NCBI GenBank assembly: GCA_902778165.1
Contig: CACYWQ010000003.1
Coordinates: forward strand, 62,001-126,000
Length of the DNA: 64,000 bases
Reading direction: 5' to 3'
DNA from: an uncultured Lachnospiraceae bacterium
Lineage (GTDB): Bacteria > Bacillota > Clostridia > Lachnospirales > Lachnospiraceae
Made by a program: the position numbers and the translations under genes. The first letter of the stretch is position 1; each line of letters begins with the position of its first letter. The notes under the pieces were generated by a model. It had not been told where the DNA came from, ran no database searches, and saw only the letters and a program-made list of their open reading frames with translations. Positions 18,173 through 27,978 of this stretch are shown here, in pieces.

Positions 18173-19123
18173 ATGCTGCATTCAGTTGAATACTTAAGTC
18201 CCATCCAACCACTTCCCGAATACTCGGATTATCCCTTAAGTCTGCTGACTCCTATCCTCGCAAGACAGATTTCTCTGTCGGATGCGGATTATATGGAGAA
18301 TACCCCCCATAAGCATTCCGAATTTGAGCTTATATATGTACGTCGAGGCATGATCAATATCCAATTTGACAACATGTCCGTTAATGTCTGCCCAGGAGAT
18401 GCTGTATGCATTATAAGAGGTGTTACGCATTCCATCGAAGGAGATAAGGATACGGAACTTGAGATGGTTCATTTCCATCATTCGGTACTCTTCGGATCCG
18501 TAATAAGTACATTAACCAGTCGCAACCTTATGAGTCTTCTTGACAATGACCGTCATACACACTTCTCGTTTGACCATAACAGCGAGGATGACGAAGCATT
18601 AATTAAGCGTATACACGATATATACGAATATATGCGCTCGGAAGTGGCAGGAAGCGAACTTCGTGCGATAGGTGCACTGTTTGATATATGGGGATTAGGC
18701 ATTTCCCACAGAACTCAGGTAAATGATGTGCCCCTTACCAAGCAACAGGCCCTTGATAAATGGCGCATAGAGAGAGCCACCGAATATATTGCGGCCCATT
18801 ATTCCGAAGATATACTTTTATCCGATATAGCATATTGTTGCGAGGTCAGCGAGAGCGAGTGTTGCAGAACATTTAAGCGTGCGCTTCATTCATCGCCCAT
18901 TGATTACATCAACAGGTACCGAGTGTACGCTGCAGCCGAGATGTTAACAAATGACGTGCATCAGACACCAATGTCGGATATAGCTTCAAGTGTGGGATTT
19001 AACTACGCAAGTTATTTCAACAAGACATTTAAACGATATGTCGGAATGACTCCGATGCAGTATCGCAAGAAATTCAACAAAAGCGACAGCATTCGCAAGA
19101 ATCAGCAGGAATTCAGGATATAA
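18173..19123 (+). CDS. AraC family transcriptional regulator
   Basis: 316 residues. The N-terminal cupin-like ligand domain contains HKHSEFELIYVRRG and the CPGDAVCIIRG loop. The C-terminal double helix-turn-helix begins near AATEYIAAHYSEDILLSDIA and ends SSVGFNYASYFNKTFKRYVG, the classic AraC signature. The longest frame starts at 18023 inside the divergent gene. ATG 18173 has GGAGAGG upstream and is preferred; ATG 18128 is an alternative. By position it probably controls the divergent methyltransferase or itself. The ligand is unknown, though members with this domain order often sense sugars. Confidence 0.88.
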   Translation: MLHSVEYLSPIQPLPEYSDYPLSLLTPILARQISLSDADYMENTPHKHSEFELIYVRRGMINIQFDNMSVNVCPGDAVCIIRGVTHSIEGDKDTELEMVHFHHSVLFGSVISTLTSRNLMSLLDNDRHTHFSFDHNSEDDEALIKRIHDIYEYMRSEVAGSELRAIGALFDIWGLGISHRTQVNDVPLTKQQALDKWRIERATEYIAAHYSEDILLSDIAYCCEVSESECCRTFKRALHSSPIDYINRYRVYAAAEMLTNDVHQTPMSDIASSVGFNYASYFNKTFKRYVGMTPMQYRKKFNKSDSIRKNQQEFRI

Positions 19124-19127
19124 TAAC

Positions 19128-19269
19128 AGCCCGTGGGCACAGTTAAATAAAAGCCAGACAATATGGAGGCGTCGGTACTTAGCCGGCGTCTTTCAGACGG
19201 CTTATGTACCGCTACGCCGGAATCTTAGCGCAAGCGTGTCTGGATTATATTTAACTGTGCCCACGGGCT
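19128..19269. repeat. 142-base structured palindromic element
   Basis: Perfect 22-bp terminal inverted repeats (19128-19149 and 19248-19269, beginning AGCCCGTGGGCACAG) enclose about 98 bases that also fold. CCAGACA (19154-19160) pairs with TGTCTGG (19237-19243). GGTAC pairs with GTACC, AGCC with GGCT, and CGTCT-TTC-AGACG forms a central hairpin. It fills the gap between the convergent genes araC and argC. The outer stem could terminate both genes, but the long folded interior is unlike a terminator. It could be a MITE-like mobile repeat or a structured RNA. Confidence 0.7.
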
Positions 19270-19279
19270 TATATTTATT

Positions 19280-20236
19280 CTAAATATTCAGTCCCGTCTC
19301 TTCCGGGATACCAAGCTTAATGTTCATACATTGGATGGCTGCACCGGAAGCTCCTTTACCTAAGTTGTCAAATCTTGCAGATATAAGGACTCTGTCTTCA
19401 TTACCCGTTATGATTATCTCCGCATCATCTCTGCCGGCAAATGCATTGGCATGCAAGAAGCCGTTATTCGGCTCTCCCTGTTCGTATCCGAACTCTCTTA
19501 CCGTTATAAACTGTTCGCCCTCATAATGTAAGGCAAATACATCCGCAATTTGCTCAGGCGTCATCTTGTTTTTCATAAGATGTGTATATAAAGGCACGGA
19601 TACTATCATTCCGCAGTAATAATCATCCACAACCGGAGTAAAAAGCGGTTCATATGCAAGTCCAGATATGGCCTTCATCTCCTTAAGATGCTTATGGGAC
19701 TGTGTAAGCGCATATTCTCTCGGTGCATAGAGATCTTCTCTCTTATCATCGGCTTCATATAAAGCAATCGCCTTCTTACCCGCACCCGAATAACCTGACA
19801 GCGCAGTAACCGATACGGGATAGTCGCTTCCTATGATACCGTGTGACACAAGGGGGTAAACTATCATGTTAAATCCCGATGCATAACAACCGGGAACCGC
19901 GATTCTGTTACCCTTTCTTATCTTCTCTCTGAACTTTGGTGATAACTCAGGCAGACCATATGCCCAATCAGGCAATGTCCTGTGGGCGGTGGATGCATCA
20001 ATGATAACCGTCTTGTCATTATCAGGATCAACAAGACTAACCGCCTCTATTGCCGCCGCATCCGGGAGGCATAAGAACGTGATATCCGATTCATTGATAA
20101 GTCTCTTACGCTCAGTCGCATCCTTACGAAGTTCACTGTCTATCTTAATGATCTCAACGTCATTTCTTGCGGCGAATCTTTCCTGTATACGAAGTCCGGT
20201 AGTTCCTTCACCACCGTCTATAAAGACTTTCTTCAT
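19280..20236 (-). CDS. argC: N-acetyl-gamma-glutamyl-phosphate reductase (short type)
   Basis: Third step of arginine synthesis: NADPH-dependent reduction of N-acetylglutamyl phosphate. The N-terminal nucleotide loop is [13 protein letters not shown], and the catalytic cysteine sits in [12 protein letters not shown]. 318 residues match the type 2 ArgC group. The ATG overlaps the prfA stop by four bases (ATGA), so translation is coupled to release factor 1. No other arginine gene is nearby, so it appears to have been added to the end of the rho-rpmE-prmC-prfA cluster. Confidence 0.93.
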   Translation of the reverse strand: MKKVFIDGGEGTTGLRIQERFAARNDVEIIKIDSELRKDATERKRLINESDITFLCLPDAAAIEAVSLVDPDNDKTVIIDASTAHRTLPDWAYGLPELSPKFREKIRKGNRIAVPGCYASGFNMIVYPLVSHGIIGSDYPVSVTALSGYSGAGKKAIALYEADDKREDLYAPREYALTQSHKHLKEMKAISGLAYEPLFTPVVDDYYCGMIVSVPLYTHLMKNKMTPEQIADVFALHYEGEQFITVREFGYEQGEPNNGFLHANAFAGRDDAEIIITGNEDRVLISARFDNLGKGASGAAIQCMNIKLGIPEETGLNI

Positions 20237-21309
20237 GCACTCTCTCCCATCTTAAGCAGCTTGGCCGCCTGGTCAGCCGCTATGCAGGCATCTATTATCT
20301 CCTGTATATCCCCGTTCATGATCTTATCTATCTTATATAATGTAAGATTGATCCTGTGGTCCGTAACACGACCCTGAGGAAAATTATAGGTCCTTATCTT
20401 CTCAGAGCGGTCTCCCGTTCCTATCTGGCTGCGTCTTGCTTCTGCTTCAGCATCATGTGCATTCTGCATTGCAAGGTCGTATAACTTCGTTCTAAGTAAG
20501 GCATAAGCCTTGGCCTTATTCTGAATCTGACTCTTCTCAGTCTGTGAATAGATAACGATTCCTGTCGGCATATGCGTAAGTCTTACGGCCGAATCAGTTG
20601 TATTGACACACTGTCCGCCTGCTCCGGATGATCTGCAGACATCAATCCTTATATCCTTCTCATCGATCACCACATCGACCTCTTCAGCCTCAGGCATAAC
20701 GGCAACCGTAATCGTCGATGTATGAATACGTCCGCCTGACTCTGTCTCGGGTACACGCTGCACTCTGTGAACACCGCTTTCATACTTCATCACAGAATAA
20801 GCACCCTGGCCGCTTATCATGAAGGTTACGCTCTTCATACCGCCGATACCGATTTCTTCCATTTCCATCGTCTCGACCTTCCAGCGTCTGTTCTCAGCAT
20901 AATGCACGTACATACGATAGATCTCAGCCGCAAACAATGCCGCCTCATCTCCGCCTGCACCCGCTCTTATCTCGACAATAACGTTCTTATCATCATTAGG
21001 GTCCTTGGGAAGCAACAGAATCTTAAGCTTATTCTCAAGCTCACCGACTCTGCTCTTGGCTTCAGCAAGCTCATCCTTAAGCATCTGACGCATTTCCTCA
21101 TCAGACTCACCCTCAAGCATGCTAAGTGAATCCTCTATCGTCTCATTGCACTTCTTATATTCCTTGTATGTTTCGATTAGGGGAGTAAGGTCAGACTGCT
21201 CCTTCATAAGCGCTCTGAACCTGTTCTGGTCATTGGCCACATTAGGCTCACTTAACTCATTCATTATCTCCTCAAATCTTCTAAGCAGATCCTCTAATTT
21301 ATCAAACAT
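20233..21309 (-). CDS. prfA: Peptide chain release factor 1
   Basis: Recognises UAA and UAG stop codons and triggers peptide release. The universal GGQ motif is in [18 protein letters not shown], and 358 residues is standard. The SD GGAGG lies before the ATG. Its glutamine-methylating enzyme, PrmC, is encoded 12 bases upstream, a conserved pairing. argC overlaps its stop codon. Confidence 0.97.
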   Translation of the reverse strand: MFDKLEDLLRRFEEIMNELSEPNVANDQNRFRALMKEQSDLTPLIETYKEYKKCNETIEDSLSMLEGESDEEMRQMLKDELAEAKSRVGELENKLKILLLPKDPNDDKNVIVEIRAGAGGDEAALFAAEIYRMYVHYAENRRWKVETMEMEEIGIGGMKSVTFMISGQGAYSVMKYESGVHRVQRVPETESGGRIHTSTITVAVMPEAEEVDVVIDEKDIRIDVCRSSGAGGQCVNTTDSAVRLTHMPTGIVIYSQTEKSQIQNKAKAYALLRTKLYDLAMQNAHDAEAEARRSQIGTGDRSEKIRTYNFPQGRVTDHRINLTLYKIDKIMNGDIQEIIDACIAADQAAKLLKMGESA

Positions 21310-21321
21310 GGGTATCCTCCG

Positions 21322-22164
21322 TCAATTCTCCCATCTTCCGCGTACCACTCTGTCAAGCCCGCTTAAATCCTTAACCACTTCAACATCCGAGTATCCGGCA
21401 TCTCTCATAAGCCCGCTTACCGCTTCGCCCTGATCATACCCTATCTCAAACATTAAGTTTCCGCCTTTTGTTATAAATGCGGGCGACTCACTTATTATCC
21501 TTCTATAGTAATCAAGCCCATCAGCCGAACCGTCAAGAGCAAGTATGGGCTCATGTTCTTTAACTTCTTCCATTAAAGTAGGAATTACATCCGTGGGAAT
21601 GTATGGCGGGTTGGAAATAATTAAATCATAAGTTAATTTATTATCCTTTAATCCGTCAAACAGATCACTTAATACGAACTCGGCATCTATTCCCAGCCTG
21701 TCTGCATTCATACGGGCCACCTCTAAGGCTTCGGGTGAGATATCAACGCCCACTCCCTCACAGTCATGTGAATAATGCAGAAGGCTTAACAGTATACAAC
21801 CGCTTCCCGTGCACATATCCAAGATTCTTAAATGCGACAGTTCAATGCGCATTGCCTCTTCGACCAGCACCTCTGTATCAAATCTTGGTATTAACACATG
21901 CTCATTAACCGCAAATTCAAGTCCCATGAACTCCTGTCTGCCGGTTATGTGCTGGACCGGTATATGGTCTATCCGTTTATTAACGGCTTCCATACACTTA
22001 TTCACAGACTCATTGCTTAATTCCTTATCAGGATTTAAGTAGAGTTCACTTGTGGTAACACCTGTTATATATTCAAATAATATCTTGGAATCACTCTGTG
22101 AATCTTCAATTCCTGCAGATGCAAGCTTATCTGCCATGGCCTTGCAGACTTCCATTACTGTCAC
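21322..22164 (-). CDS. prmC: Release factor glutamine methyltransferase
   Basis: Methylates the GGQ glutamine of release factors using SAM. The catalytic NPPY motif appears in DLIISNPPYIP, and the SAM loop is RILDMCTGSGCILLS. 280 residues is normal. The start is probably GTG at 22164, overlapping the stop of the preceding DUF1385 gene (GTGA). An in-frame ATG three codons later is the alternative. It lies directly upstream of its substrate gene prfA. Confidence 0.95.
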   Translation of the reverse strand: MTVMEVCKAMADKLASAGIEDSQSDSKILFEYITGVTTSELYLNPDKELSNESVNKCMEAVNKRIDHIPVQHITGRQEFMGLEFAVNEHVLIPRFDTEVLVEEAMRIELSHLRILDMCTGSGCILLSLLHYSHDCEGVGVDISPEALEVARMNADRLGIDAEFVLSDLFDGLKDNKLTYDLIISNPPYIPTDVIPTLMEEVKEHEPILALDGSADGLDYYRRIISESPAFITKGGNLMFEIGYDQGEAVSGLMRDAGYSDVEVVKDLSGLDRVVRGRWEN

Positions 22165-23111
22165 AGTTCATCTTCCTCGTATTCGAAGTTCTCCCTAAGG
22201 AAAGCTTTCCAATCAAATACAGCTTCCACGGATTTGATTGCCACTTCTATCATCTCTTCGTCGGGTTCCTTAGTCGTAAGTCTCTGAAGCATCAGACCCG
22301 GAGCTGACAGAATACGAATCACTATATTGTTGCTTCTTCCGGCAAGTTTGATTATCTCATACGATATACCCGCTATTACCGGAAGCAGAAGAATCCTTAT
22401 TACCACCTTAAGTACAGGATTGGATACCGTAATGAACATGAACAATATGATACTTATTACCATTACGAACAACAAGAAACTTGTTCCGCATCTTCTGTGG
22501 AATCTTGACGATCTCTTAACATTATGAACATTAAGATTATGTCCTTTCTCTATACAGTTGATGCACTTGTGTTCCGCACCGTGGTACTGATACAGCCTCT
22601 TGATATCCTTCATGGCCGTAATAGCCACTATATATGCAAGGAATATCAACAGCCTTATAATTCCTTCGAATATGGCAAGAAGTGATGCATTTCTTACATA
22701 CTTCTCAAGCAGAGTCGAAAGATAATAAGGCAATATCATAAACAATGCTATAGCCAAAGCAAATGATATAAGCACAGTAAGGACAGAGAAAGTCTTCTCT
22801 GACTTATCGCCTAAGGCCTTGTCAAACACTGTCTCCTTAGCATTCTCATCCTCATAGAAAGATGCCGAATGATCAAGGGTGCGCATTCCGAGTATCAAAG
22901 AATCAAGGAAATTAAATACTCCTCTTATAAAAGGAATCTTAGTTAACTTGCTTCCGTGAAGTACACCGTGGTATTCGGCGGTCTCAACATCTATCTCTCC
23001 GTCGGGTTTACGAACCGCTACGGCATAGAAATCCTTATTCTTCATCATTACGCCTTCCAATACGGCCTGTCCGCCGATGCCGGAATTGCATATCTTCTTC
23101 TTTCTTGCCAT
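22161..23111 (-). CDS. DUF1385 integral membrane protein
   Basis: 316 residues. The N-terminus GIGGQAVLEGVMMKNKD is the hallmark of DUF1385 (YqhQ-like) proteins. Several membrane segments follow, for example VLTVLISFALAIALFMILPYYL and FLLFVMVISIILFMFITV. A conserved YHGAEHKCINC block lies between them with His and Cys residues that could bind metal. The biochemical role is unknown, but position between rpmE and prmC-prfA is conserved in many Bacillota. The SD AAGGAG is six bases before the ATG. Confidence 0.9.
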   Translation of the reverse strand: MARKKKICNSGIGGQAVLEGVMMKNKDFYAVAVRKPDGEIDVETAEYHGVLHGSKLTKIPFIRGVFNFLDSLILGMRTLDHSASFYEDENAKETVFDKALGDKSEKTFSVLTVLISFALAIALFMILPYYLSTLLEKYVRNASLLAIFEGIIRLLIFLAYIVAITAMKDIKRLYQYHGAEHKCINCIEKGHNLNVHNVKRSSRFHRRCGTSFLLFVMVISIILFMFITVSNPVLKVVIRILLLPVIAGISYEIIKLAGRSNNIVIRILSAPGLMLQRLTTKEPDEEMIEVAIKSVEAVFDWKAFLRENFEYEEDEL

Positions 23112-23133
23112 ATAACTCCTTAATTAACGAAAT

Positions 23134-23162
23134 AAGGCTGAGATCCCACCGACCTCAACCTT
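23134..23162 (-). terminator. Weak hairpin after rpmE
   Basis: On the minus strand AAGGTTGAG pairs with CTCAGCCTT (one G-U pair) around an 11-base loop. It is followed by ATTTCG rather than a clear T-run. It is probably an attenuating or processing hairpin rather than full termination. Confidence 0.4.
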
Positions 23163-23186
23163 ATCAAATCACATAAATTAAGACAA

Positions 23187-23390
23187 CTACGCGTTAACGC
23201 CGTATTTCTTATTGAACTTATCTATACGTCCGTCAGCCCTTGCAGACTTCTGCTGACCTGTATAGAAAGAATGACACTTACTGCACACCTCGACATGAAT
23301 CTCAGGCTTGGTAGAGCCTGTTACGAATGTGTTACCGCAGTTACATGTAACTGTTGCCTGATAATACTCAGGATGAATTCCTTCTCTCAT
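23187..23390 (-). CDS. rpmE: 50S ribosomal protein L31 (zinc-binding type)
   Basis: 67 residues, beginning [20 protein letters not shown]. Cys16, Cys18, Cys36 and Cys39 (CNC and CSKC) form the zinc site, so this is the C+ form. Organisms with zinc control sometimes carry a second, Cys-less form, but none is seen here. The SD AGAGAGGTG precedes the ATG. It has its own likely promoter at 23467-23495 and follows rho. Confidence 0.97.
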   Translation of the reverse strand: MREGIHPEYYQATVTCNCGNTFVTGSTKPEIHVEVCSKCHSFYTGQQKSARADGRIDKFNKKYGVNA

Positions 23391-23466
23391 ACTTTCACCT
23401 CTCTATAATCAATAGTTATGTTCTCATCCGCTACTGTCCGCAATCCAATCCACAGACAGCTATATG

Positions 23467-23495
23467 ATTGTAACACAGCCTGTCCTGACACGCAA
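23467..23495 (-). promoter_or_regulatory. Predicted promoter of rpmE
   Basis: Minus-strand TTGCGT (23495-23490), a 17-base spacer and TACAAT (23472-23467) lie in the 114-base gap between rho and rpmE. Confidence 0.5.
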
Positions 23496-23504
23496 TACCA
23501 AAAA

Positions 23505-24926
23505 TCAGAAAATCTTCATCTTCTTCATCATCTGAACAAACTCAACATTGTTCCTTGTACGTGCAAACAGATCGATGACCTTATCAGCCGCTTCCTCGGC
23601 CTTCATTCCGTTAAATGCTCTTCTCATTGTGGCTACAGCATCCTGTTCATCGGGAGTAAGTAACAGATCATCTCTTCTTGTACCTGACTTAAGGATATCA
23701 ATGGCAGGGAAGACTCTTCTTTCGGATAACTTTCTGTCAAGAACCATCTCCATGTTACCTGTGCCCTTGAATTCCTCGTATACCACATCATCCATCTTAC
23801 TTCCAGTCTCAACAAGTGCCGTTGCAAGAATCGTAAGGCTGCCGCCTTCTCTAATATTACGGGCTGCACCAAAGAATTTCTTGGGCATATGCAGAGCTGC
23901 CGGATCAAGACCTCCGGATAATGTACGTCCTGAAGGCGGAACCGTAAGGTTATAAGCTCTTGTAAGTCTTGTAATACTGTCTATAAGTATCATTACATCC
24001 TTACCGTGCTCCACAAGTCTTCTGGCTCTTTCTATTACCATCTCTGATACTCTCTTATGATGCTCCGGGAGCTCATCGAAAGTAGAATATATTACCTCAA
24101 CATTGGGTCCCTCTATCGCTTCCCTGATATCAGTTACTTCCTCAGGACGCTCATCTATAAGAAGCACGATAAGATGAATCTCGGGATTATTGGCTTTGAC
24201 CGACTTGGCGACATCCTTAAGAAGCGTTGTCTTACCGGCTTTAGGAGGTGATACTATCATACCTCTCTGTCCCTTACCGACGGGACTCATTATATCCATG
24301 ATCCTCATGGCAACCGATCCGCCGGGATGCTCAAGTTTAAGCTTCTCATCCGGGAAGATGGGCGTCATGTCTTCAAAATTAGGACGTCTTGCTATCTCTT
24401 CAAGTGTACATCCGTTGACGGTCTTAACAAATAACAGAGCCGAGAACTTCTCGTTCTGTGACTTAATACGGGTATTACCCGTAACTATATCACCGGTCTT
24501 AAGTCTGAATCTCTTGATCTGGCTGGGTGCCACATATACATCATTATCACCGGGCAGGTAGTTGGCCGATCTTATAAATCCGAATCCGTCAGGCATTACT
24601 TCTAAGATTCCGGATACCTGAATACCGCTGTCAAGCTCCTTAAGGCTCTCTTCTTTCTCTTTCTCCGAACCGTCGGCAGCCACATCGGCATCAGTCATCT
24701 TACTGACCTTGGCCTGAGACTTATCTGTAGCCTGTGCCTTGGCAGAGACTCCTATCTCATCTGCTTCCTTGGCACCGCCGCTTTCTAAGCTCTCCTTCTT
24801 ATCTAGCTCCATCATGGCATCGATAAGATCGCCCTTGGTCATCTTGGATGTGCCCTTAATTCCTCTTGTTTTTGCGATTTCCTTAAGGTCGGCTATCGCA
24901 AGTGATTCATACCTTTCTCTTGTCAT
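23505..24926 (-). CDS. rho: Transcription termination factor Rho
   Basis: Hexameric RNA helicase for factor-dependent termination. A SAP-like Rho N-domain (1-40) is followed by a low-complexity Lys/Glu/Ser/Ala insertion (41-100). The cold-shock RNA-binding fold contains MPDGFGFIRSANYLPG, and the ATPase core has Walker A SPPKAGKTTLL (226-236). Q- and R-loop regions are intact. 473 residues; the N-terminal insertion explains the length. The SD GGAGAGG lies before the ATG. It begins the rho-rpmE-DUF1385-prmC-prfA-argC cluster. Confidence 0.97.
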   Translation of the reverse strand: MTRERYESLAIADLKEIAKTRGIKGTSKMTKGDLIDAMMELDKKESLESGGAKEADEIGVSAKAQATDKSQAKVSKMTDADVAADGSEKEKEESLKELDSGIQVSGILEVMPDGFGFIRSANYLPGDNDVYVAPSQIKRFRLKTGDIVTGNTRIKSQNEKFSALLFVKTVNGCTLEEIARRPNFEDMTPIFPDEKLKLEHPGGSVAMRIMDIMSPVGKGQRGMIVSPPKAGKTTLLKDVAKSVKANNPEIHLIVLLIDERPEEVTDIREAIEGPNVEVIYSTFDELPEHHKRVSEMVIERARRLVEHGKDVMILIDSITRLTRAYNLTVPPSGRTLSGGLDPAALHMPKKFFGAARNIREGGSLTILATALVETGSKMDDVVYEEFKGTGNMEMVLDRKLSERRVFPAIDILKSGTRRDDLLLTPDEQDAVATMRRAFNGMKAEEAADKVIDLFARTRNNVEFVQMMKKMKIF

Positions 24927-25084
24927 TTAATACCTCTCCGATAATAAGATCATATGTTGCAAATAAACCATTACTTATGCATATAATTAATACACTGTAA
25001 ATGTTCGCTATTAATCCTCAATGTTGGAAAATGTATCGATTCGATACTCCAAGACTTGAATCAATGTTCACCTTCATTATACAT

Positions 25085-25121
25085 AAAATCCCGAAAAAAT
25101 AAAGAACTTTTTCGGGATTTT
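25085..25121 (-). terminator. Terminator of the malic enzyme gene
   Basis: A 14-bp perfect stem (AAAATCCCGAAAAA with TTTTTCGGGATTTT) and a nine-base loop lie 46 bases beyond the malic enzyme stop. The A/T-rich arms make it usable in either direction. The stretch from here to rho (about 160 bases) is AT-rich and should hold the rho promoter, but no confident -35/-10 pair was found. Confidence 0.8.
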
Positions 25122-25166
25122 TGATATTTTGGTTATAAATATTAGCAAATACCGGTTATAAAGCCA

Positions 25167-26315
25167 CTAGATAAGTGCCTTAACGGCTGCCGCTACCTTA
25201 TCGGCAACTCTGGGATCGAAAGCCTCGGGCATGATCATATCTTCGCATAACTCATCATCTGATACAAGAGAAGCAATTGCCTCTGCGGCTGCAAGCTTCA
25301 TCTCTTCTGTGATCTGTCTTGCTCTGCCTTCAAGCGCTCCTTTAAAGATTCCGGGGAATGCAACCACGTTATTGATCTGATTCGGGAAGTCACTTCTTCC
25401 TGTTCCGACTATACGTGCACCTGCAGCCTTCGCTACATCAGGCATGATCTCCGGGATGGGATTGCTCATTGCGAATATGATAGGGTCAGTTGCCATTGAT
25501 TTAACCATATCGGCAGTCATCGTGTCGGGAGCAGACACACCTACGAAGATATCGGCATTCTTAACAACATCCGCAAGTCCGCCCTTCTCATCGTCAGGAT
25601 TGGTAAGTGTAAGCATCTCCTTCTTGGATGAGTTAAGGTCCGTTCTGTCTGATGCTATTGCACCCGTTCTGTCTACCATGATAATGTTCTTAAATCCGTA
25701 TCTTAACAACAACTTAGTAATAGCCACGCCGGCACTACCCGCACCGTTAACAACTATCTTACAGCTCTCCTTAGGCTTGTCCACTATCTTAAGCGCATTG
25801 ATCGTTGCCGCAAGCACGACGATGGCTGTTCCGTGCTGATCGTCATGGAATACGGGAATATCAAGAGTCGCCTTAAGTCTTTCCTCTATTTCGAAACATC
25901 TCGGAGCAGAGATATCTTCAAGATTGATACCGCCGAATCCCGGTGCAAGATAAGTTACGGCCTTGATTATCTCCTCCGTATCCTGTGTATCAAGACAGAT
26001 GGGTACGGCATTGACTCCGCCGAATTCCTTGAATAACACAGCCTTACCTTCCATAACGGGCATAGCTGCCTTGGCACCGATATTACCGAGTCCAAGCACA
26101 GCACTTCCGTCAGAAACAACAGCTATCGTATTGGCCTTCATCGTATACTTATAAGCAAGTTCGGGATCTTTGGCTATCACCTTACAAGGCTCCGCAACAC
26201 CGGGCGTATAAGCAATCGCTAAGTCCTCTCTTGTCTTAACCTTGCTCTTGGCAATGGTCTCGATCTTACCGTTCCACTCTTCATGCATCTGCATGGCTTT
26301 CTCTGCTGTAGTCAT
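25167..26315 (-). CDS. NAD(P)-dependent malic enzyme, short bacterial type
   Basis: Oxidative decarboxylation of malate to pyruvate and CO2. Visible signatures are [11 protein letters not shown] (with the catalytic Tyr), the [16 protein letters not shown] region with the catalytic Lys, [13 protein letters not shown] (metal-binding Asp residues) and the Rossmann loop [11 protein letters not shown]. 382 residues match the short form without a C-terminal phosphotransacetylase-like domain. The cofactor is not decided. The SD AAGGAGAG lies before the ATG. It follows rarA, and a small hairpin lies between them. Confidence 0.94.
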   Translation of the reverse strand: MTTAEKAMQMHEEWNGKIETIAKSKVKTREDLAIAYTPGVAEPCKVIAKDPELAYKYTMKANTIAVVSDGSAVLGLGNIGAKAAMPVMEGKAVLFKEFGGVNAVPICLDTQDTEEIIKAVTYLAPGFGGINLEDISAPRCFEIEERLKATLDIPVFHDDQHGTAIVVLAATINALKIVDKPKESCKIVVNGAGSAGVAITKLLLRYGFKNIIMVDRTGAIASDRTDLNSSKKEMLTLTNPDDEKGGLADVVKNADIFVGVSAPDTMTADMVKSMATDPIIFAMSNPIPEIMPDVAKAAGARIVGTGRSDFPNQINNVVAFPGIFKGALEGRARQITEEMKLAAAEAIASLVSDDELCEDMIMPEAFDPRVADKVAAAVKALI

Positions 26316-26343
26316 TGTTCTCTCCTTCTTATCTTTATATAGT

Positions 26344-26367
26344 CGGTCTCCTTATATCTTAAGACCG
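26344..26367 (-). repeat. Small hairpin between rarA and the malic enzyme gene
   Basis: A 6-bp stem CGGTCT/AGACCG with a 12-base loop and no T-run. It may be a processing or attenuation structure. Confidence 0.35.
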
Positions 26368-26373
26368 TCATCA

Positions 26374-27699
26374 TCACTCTTCAGCTTCTTCTTTGATCTT
26401 CTTCATATGCTCGCGTATCTTGGCTTCGTAACCGTTACCCGACGGCTTATAGAACTCCTTGCCGTCAAGTTCATATGGAAGATACTGCTGTTTCACATAG
26501 TGATTCTTATAATCATGCGCGTATTTATATCCTGTTCCGTGTCCCAACTTGGCTGCTCCCTTATAATGTGCATCCTGTAAATGCGGCGGAACGGGAAGTG
26601 AACCCGTCTCCCTAACCGTATCCATAGCTTCAAATATTCCGCAAGCGGCATTGGACTTGGGTGCCGTTGCTATATATGTGGCAGCCTGAGCAAGTATTAA
26701 CTGACTCTCAGGCATTCCGACTCTCTCAACAGCCTGTGCCGCTGCTACCGCTACCTGCAAGGCCTGAGGATCTGCATTACCCACATCTTCGGATGCGCAT
26801 ATCATGATCCTTCTTGCAATAAACTTCACATCCTCGCCGGCATATAACATCTTGGCAAGGTAATACAATACCGCATCGGGATCCGAGCCTCTCATGCTCT
26901 TAATAAATGCCGATATCGTATCATAGTGATTATCGCCTGTCTTATCGAATCTTACGACACGCTTCTGAATACACTCCTCTATTATGGGAAGAGTTATATG
27001 AATCGTGCCATCTTCAGACTTATCCGTTGTAAGTACCGCAAGTTCTATGGCATTAAGCGCATGTCTTGCATCACCGCCTGATATATCCGAAAGCGCTTCC
27101 AAGGCATCCTCATCTATCTTGGCATTATATGCTCCGAGTCCTCTCTCAGAATCGCTCAAAGCTCTGTTAATAAGGGTCTTGATATCATCCGTCGTAAGCG
27201 GCTTAAGTTCAAATATCATTGAACGGGAAATCAAAGCCCCGTTGACCTCAAAGAAAGGATTCTCCGTGGTCGCTCCGATAAGTATAAGGGTTCCGTCTTC
27301 CACGAAAGGTAACAGATAATCCTGCTGCCCTTTATTAAATCTGTGTATCTCGTCTATAAACAGTATGGTCTTCTTACCATACATTCCCGCAGTCTGCTTA
27401 GCCTGCTCCACGACTTCTTCCATATCTTTCTTGCCGGAAGTCGTAGCATTGATCTGCTTAAATTCACTGCTCGTGGTACCAGCTATTACCTTGGCAAGCG
27501 TAGTCTTACCCGTCCCCGGAGGGCCGTAGAATATAAGACTGCTTAACTTATCCGCCTTAATTGCGCGATATAACAGCTTATCCTTGCCTACGATATGCTG
27601 TTGTCCCACTATTTCATCAAGAGTACGCGGACGAAGTCTTGCCGCAAGCGGCGATTCTTTCTCCTTATTACTCTCTCTCATATAATCAAAAAGATCCAT
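26374..27699 (-). CDS. rarA: Replication-associated recombination protein A (MgsA/WRNIP1 family AAA+ ATPase)
   Basis: Acts at stalled replication forks. Walker A is FYGPPGTGKTTLAK, Walker B FIDEIHRF, sensor 1 LIGATTENP. The C-terminal MgsA domain has RGSDPDAVLYYLAKML and YKYAHDYKNHYVKQQYLP. 441 residues is family length. No strong SD is seen. The ATG lies two bases after the stop of the upstream DUF4250 micro-gene, so translation is probably coupled. Confidence 0.95.
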   Translation of the reverse strand: MDLFDYMRESNKEKESPLAARLRPRTLDEIVGQQHIVGKDKLLYRAIKADKLSSLIFYGPPGTGKTTLAKVIAGTTSSEFKQINATTSGKKDMEEVVEQAKQTAGMYGKKTILFIDEIHRFNKGQQDYLLPFVEDGTLILIGATTENPFFEVNGALISRSMIFELKPLTTDDIKTLINRALSDSERGLGAYNAKIDEDALEALSDISGGDARHALNAIELAVLTTDKSEDGTIHITLPIIEECIQKRVVRFDKTGDNHYDTISAFIKSMRGSDPDAVLYYLAKMLYAGEDVKFIARRIMICASEDVGNADPQALQVAVAAAQAVERVGMPESQLILAQAATYIATAPKSNAACGIFEAMDTVRETGSLPVPPHLQDAHYKGAAKLGHGTGYKYAHDYKNHYVKQQYLPYELDGKEFYKPSGNGYEAKIREHMKKIKEEAEE

Positions 27700-27701
27700 A
27701 T

Positions 27702-27875
27702 CTACTTAAATTGATTATTATCCTTATTGTATCTGTAACCGACAGCGTTTAGCTTGCTTATTATCTCATCTTTACTGACATCAAGATTATCACAAAGCGC
27801 ATCAAGACTGTCGTATTCATCTCTTAACTTCATATTGATATAGCTTAGAAGCATCATGGGATCGTTTGGTATCAT
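27702..27875 (-). CDS. DUF4250 family microprotein
   Basis: 57 residues beginning MIPNDPMMLLSYINMKLRDE and ending NNQFK, recognisable as the DUF4250 family of Clostridia. It is a small helical protein with a possible helix-turn-helix (SLDALCDNLDVSKDEIISKL). No function is known. It lies two bases upstream of rarA and has a good promoter 75 bases upstream, so it leads the rarA transcript. A GGAT about nine bases before the ATG is a weak SD. Confidence 0.85.
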   Translation of the reverse strand: MIPNDPMMLLSYINMKLRDEYDSLDALCDNLDVSKDEIISKLNAVGYRYNKDNNQFK

Positions 27876-27949
27876 AGCTTTATCCGTATCTTCGCCATCC
27901 GCCCGTTGCAGGCGCCTGACCGTTTATCATCAATCTGCAAAACACTTGT

Positions 27950-27978
27950 ATTATAGCCTATGCCTGTATTTATCTCAA
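27950..27978 (-). promoter_or_regulatory. Promoter of the DUF4250-rarA operon
   Basis: Minus-strand TTGAGA (27978-27973), a 17-base spacer and TATAAT (27955-27950). The -35 hexamer abuts the T-run of the clpB terminator, so the two units are separated with no spare sequence. Confidence 0.75.

Noticed and set aside
19128-19269. Simple bidirectional terminator between araC and argC
   Set aside because: The outer stem could serve as one, but there are about 98 further folded bases inside and no T-run beyond the stem, so it was kept as a separate structured element.
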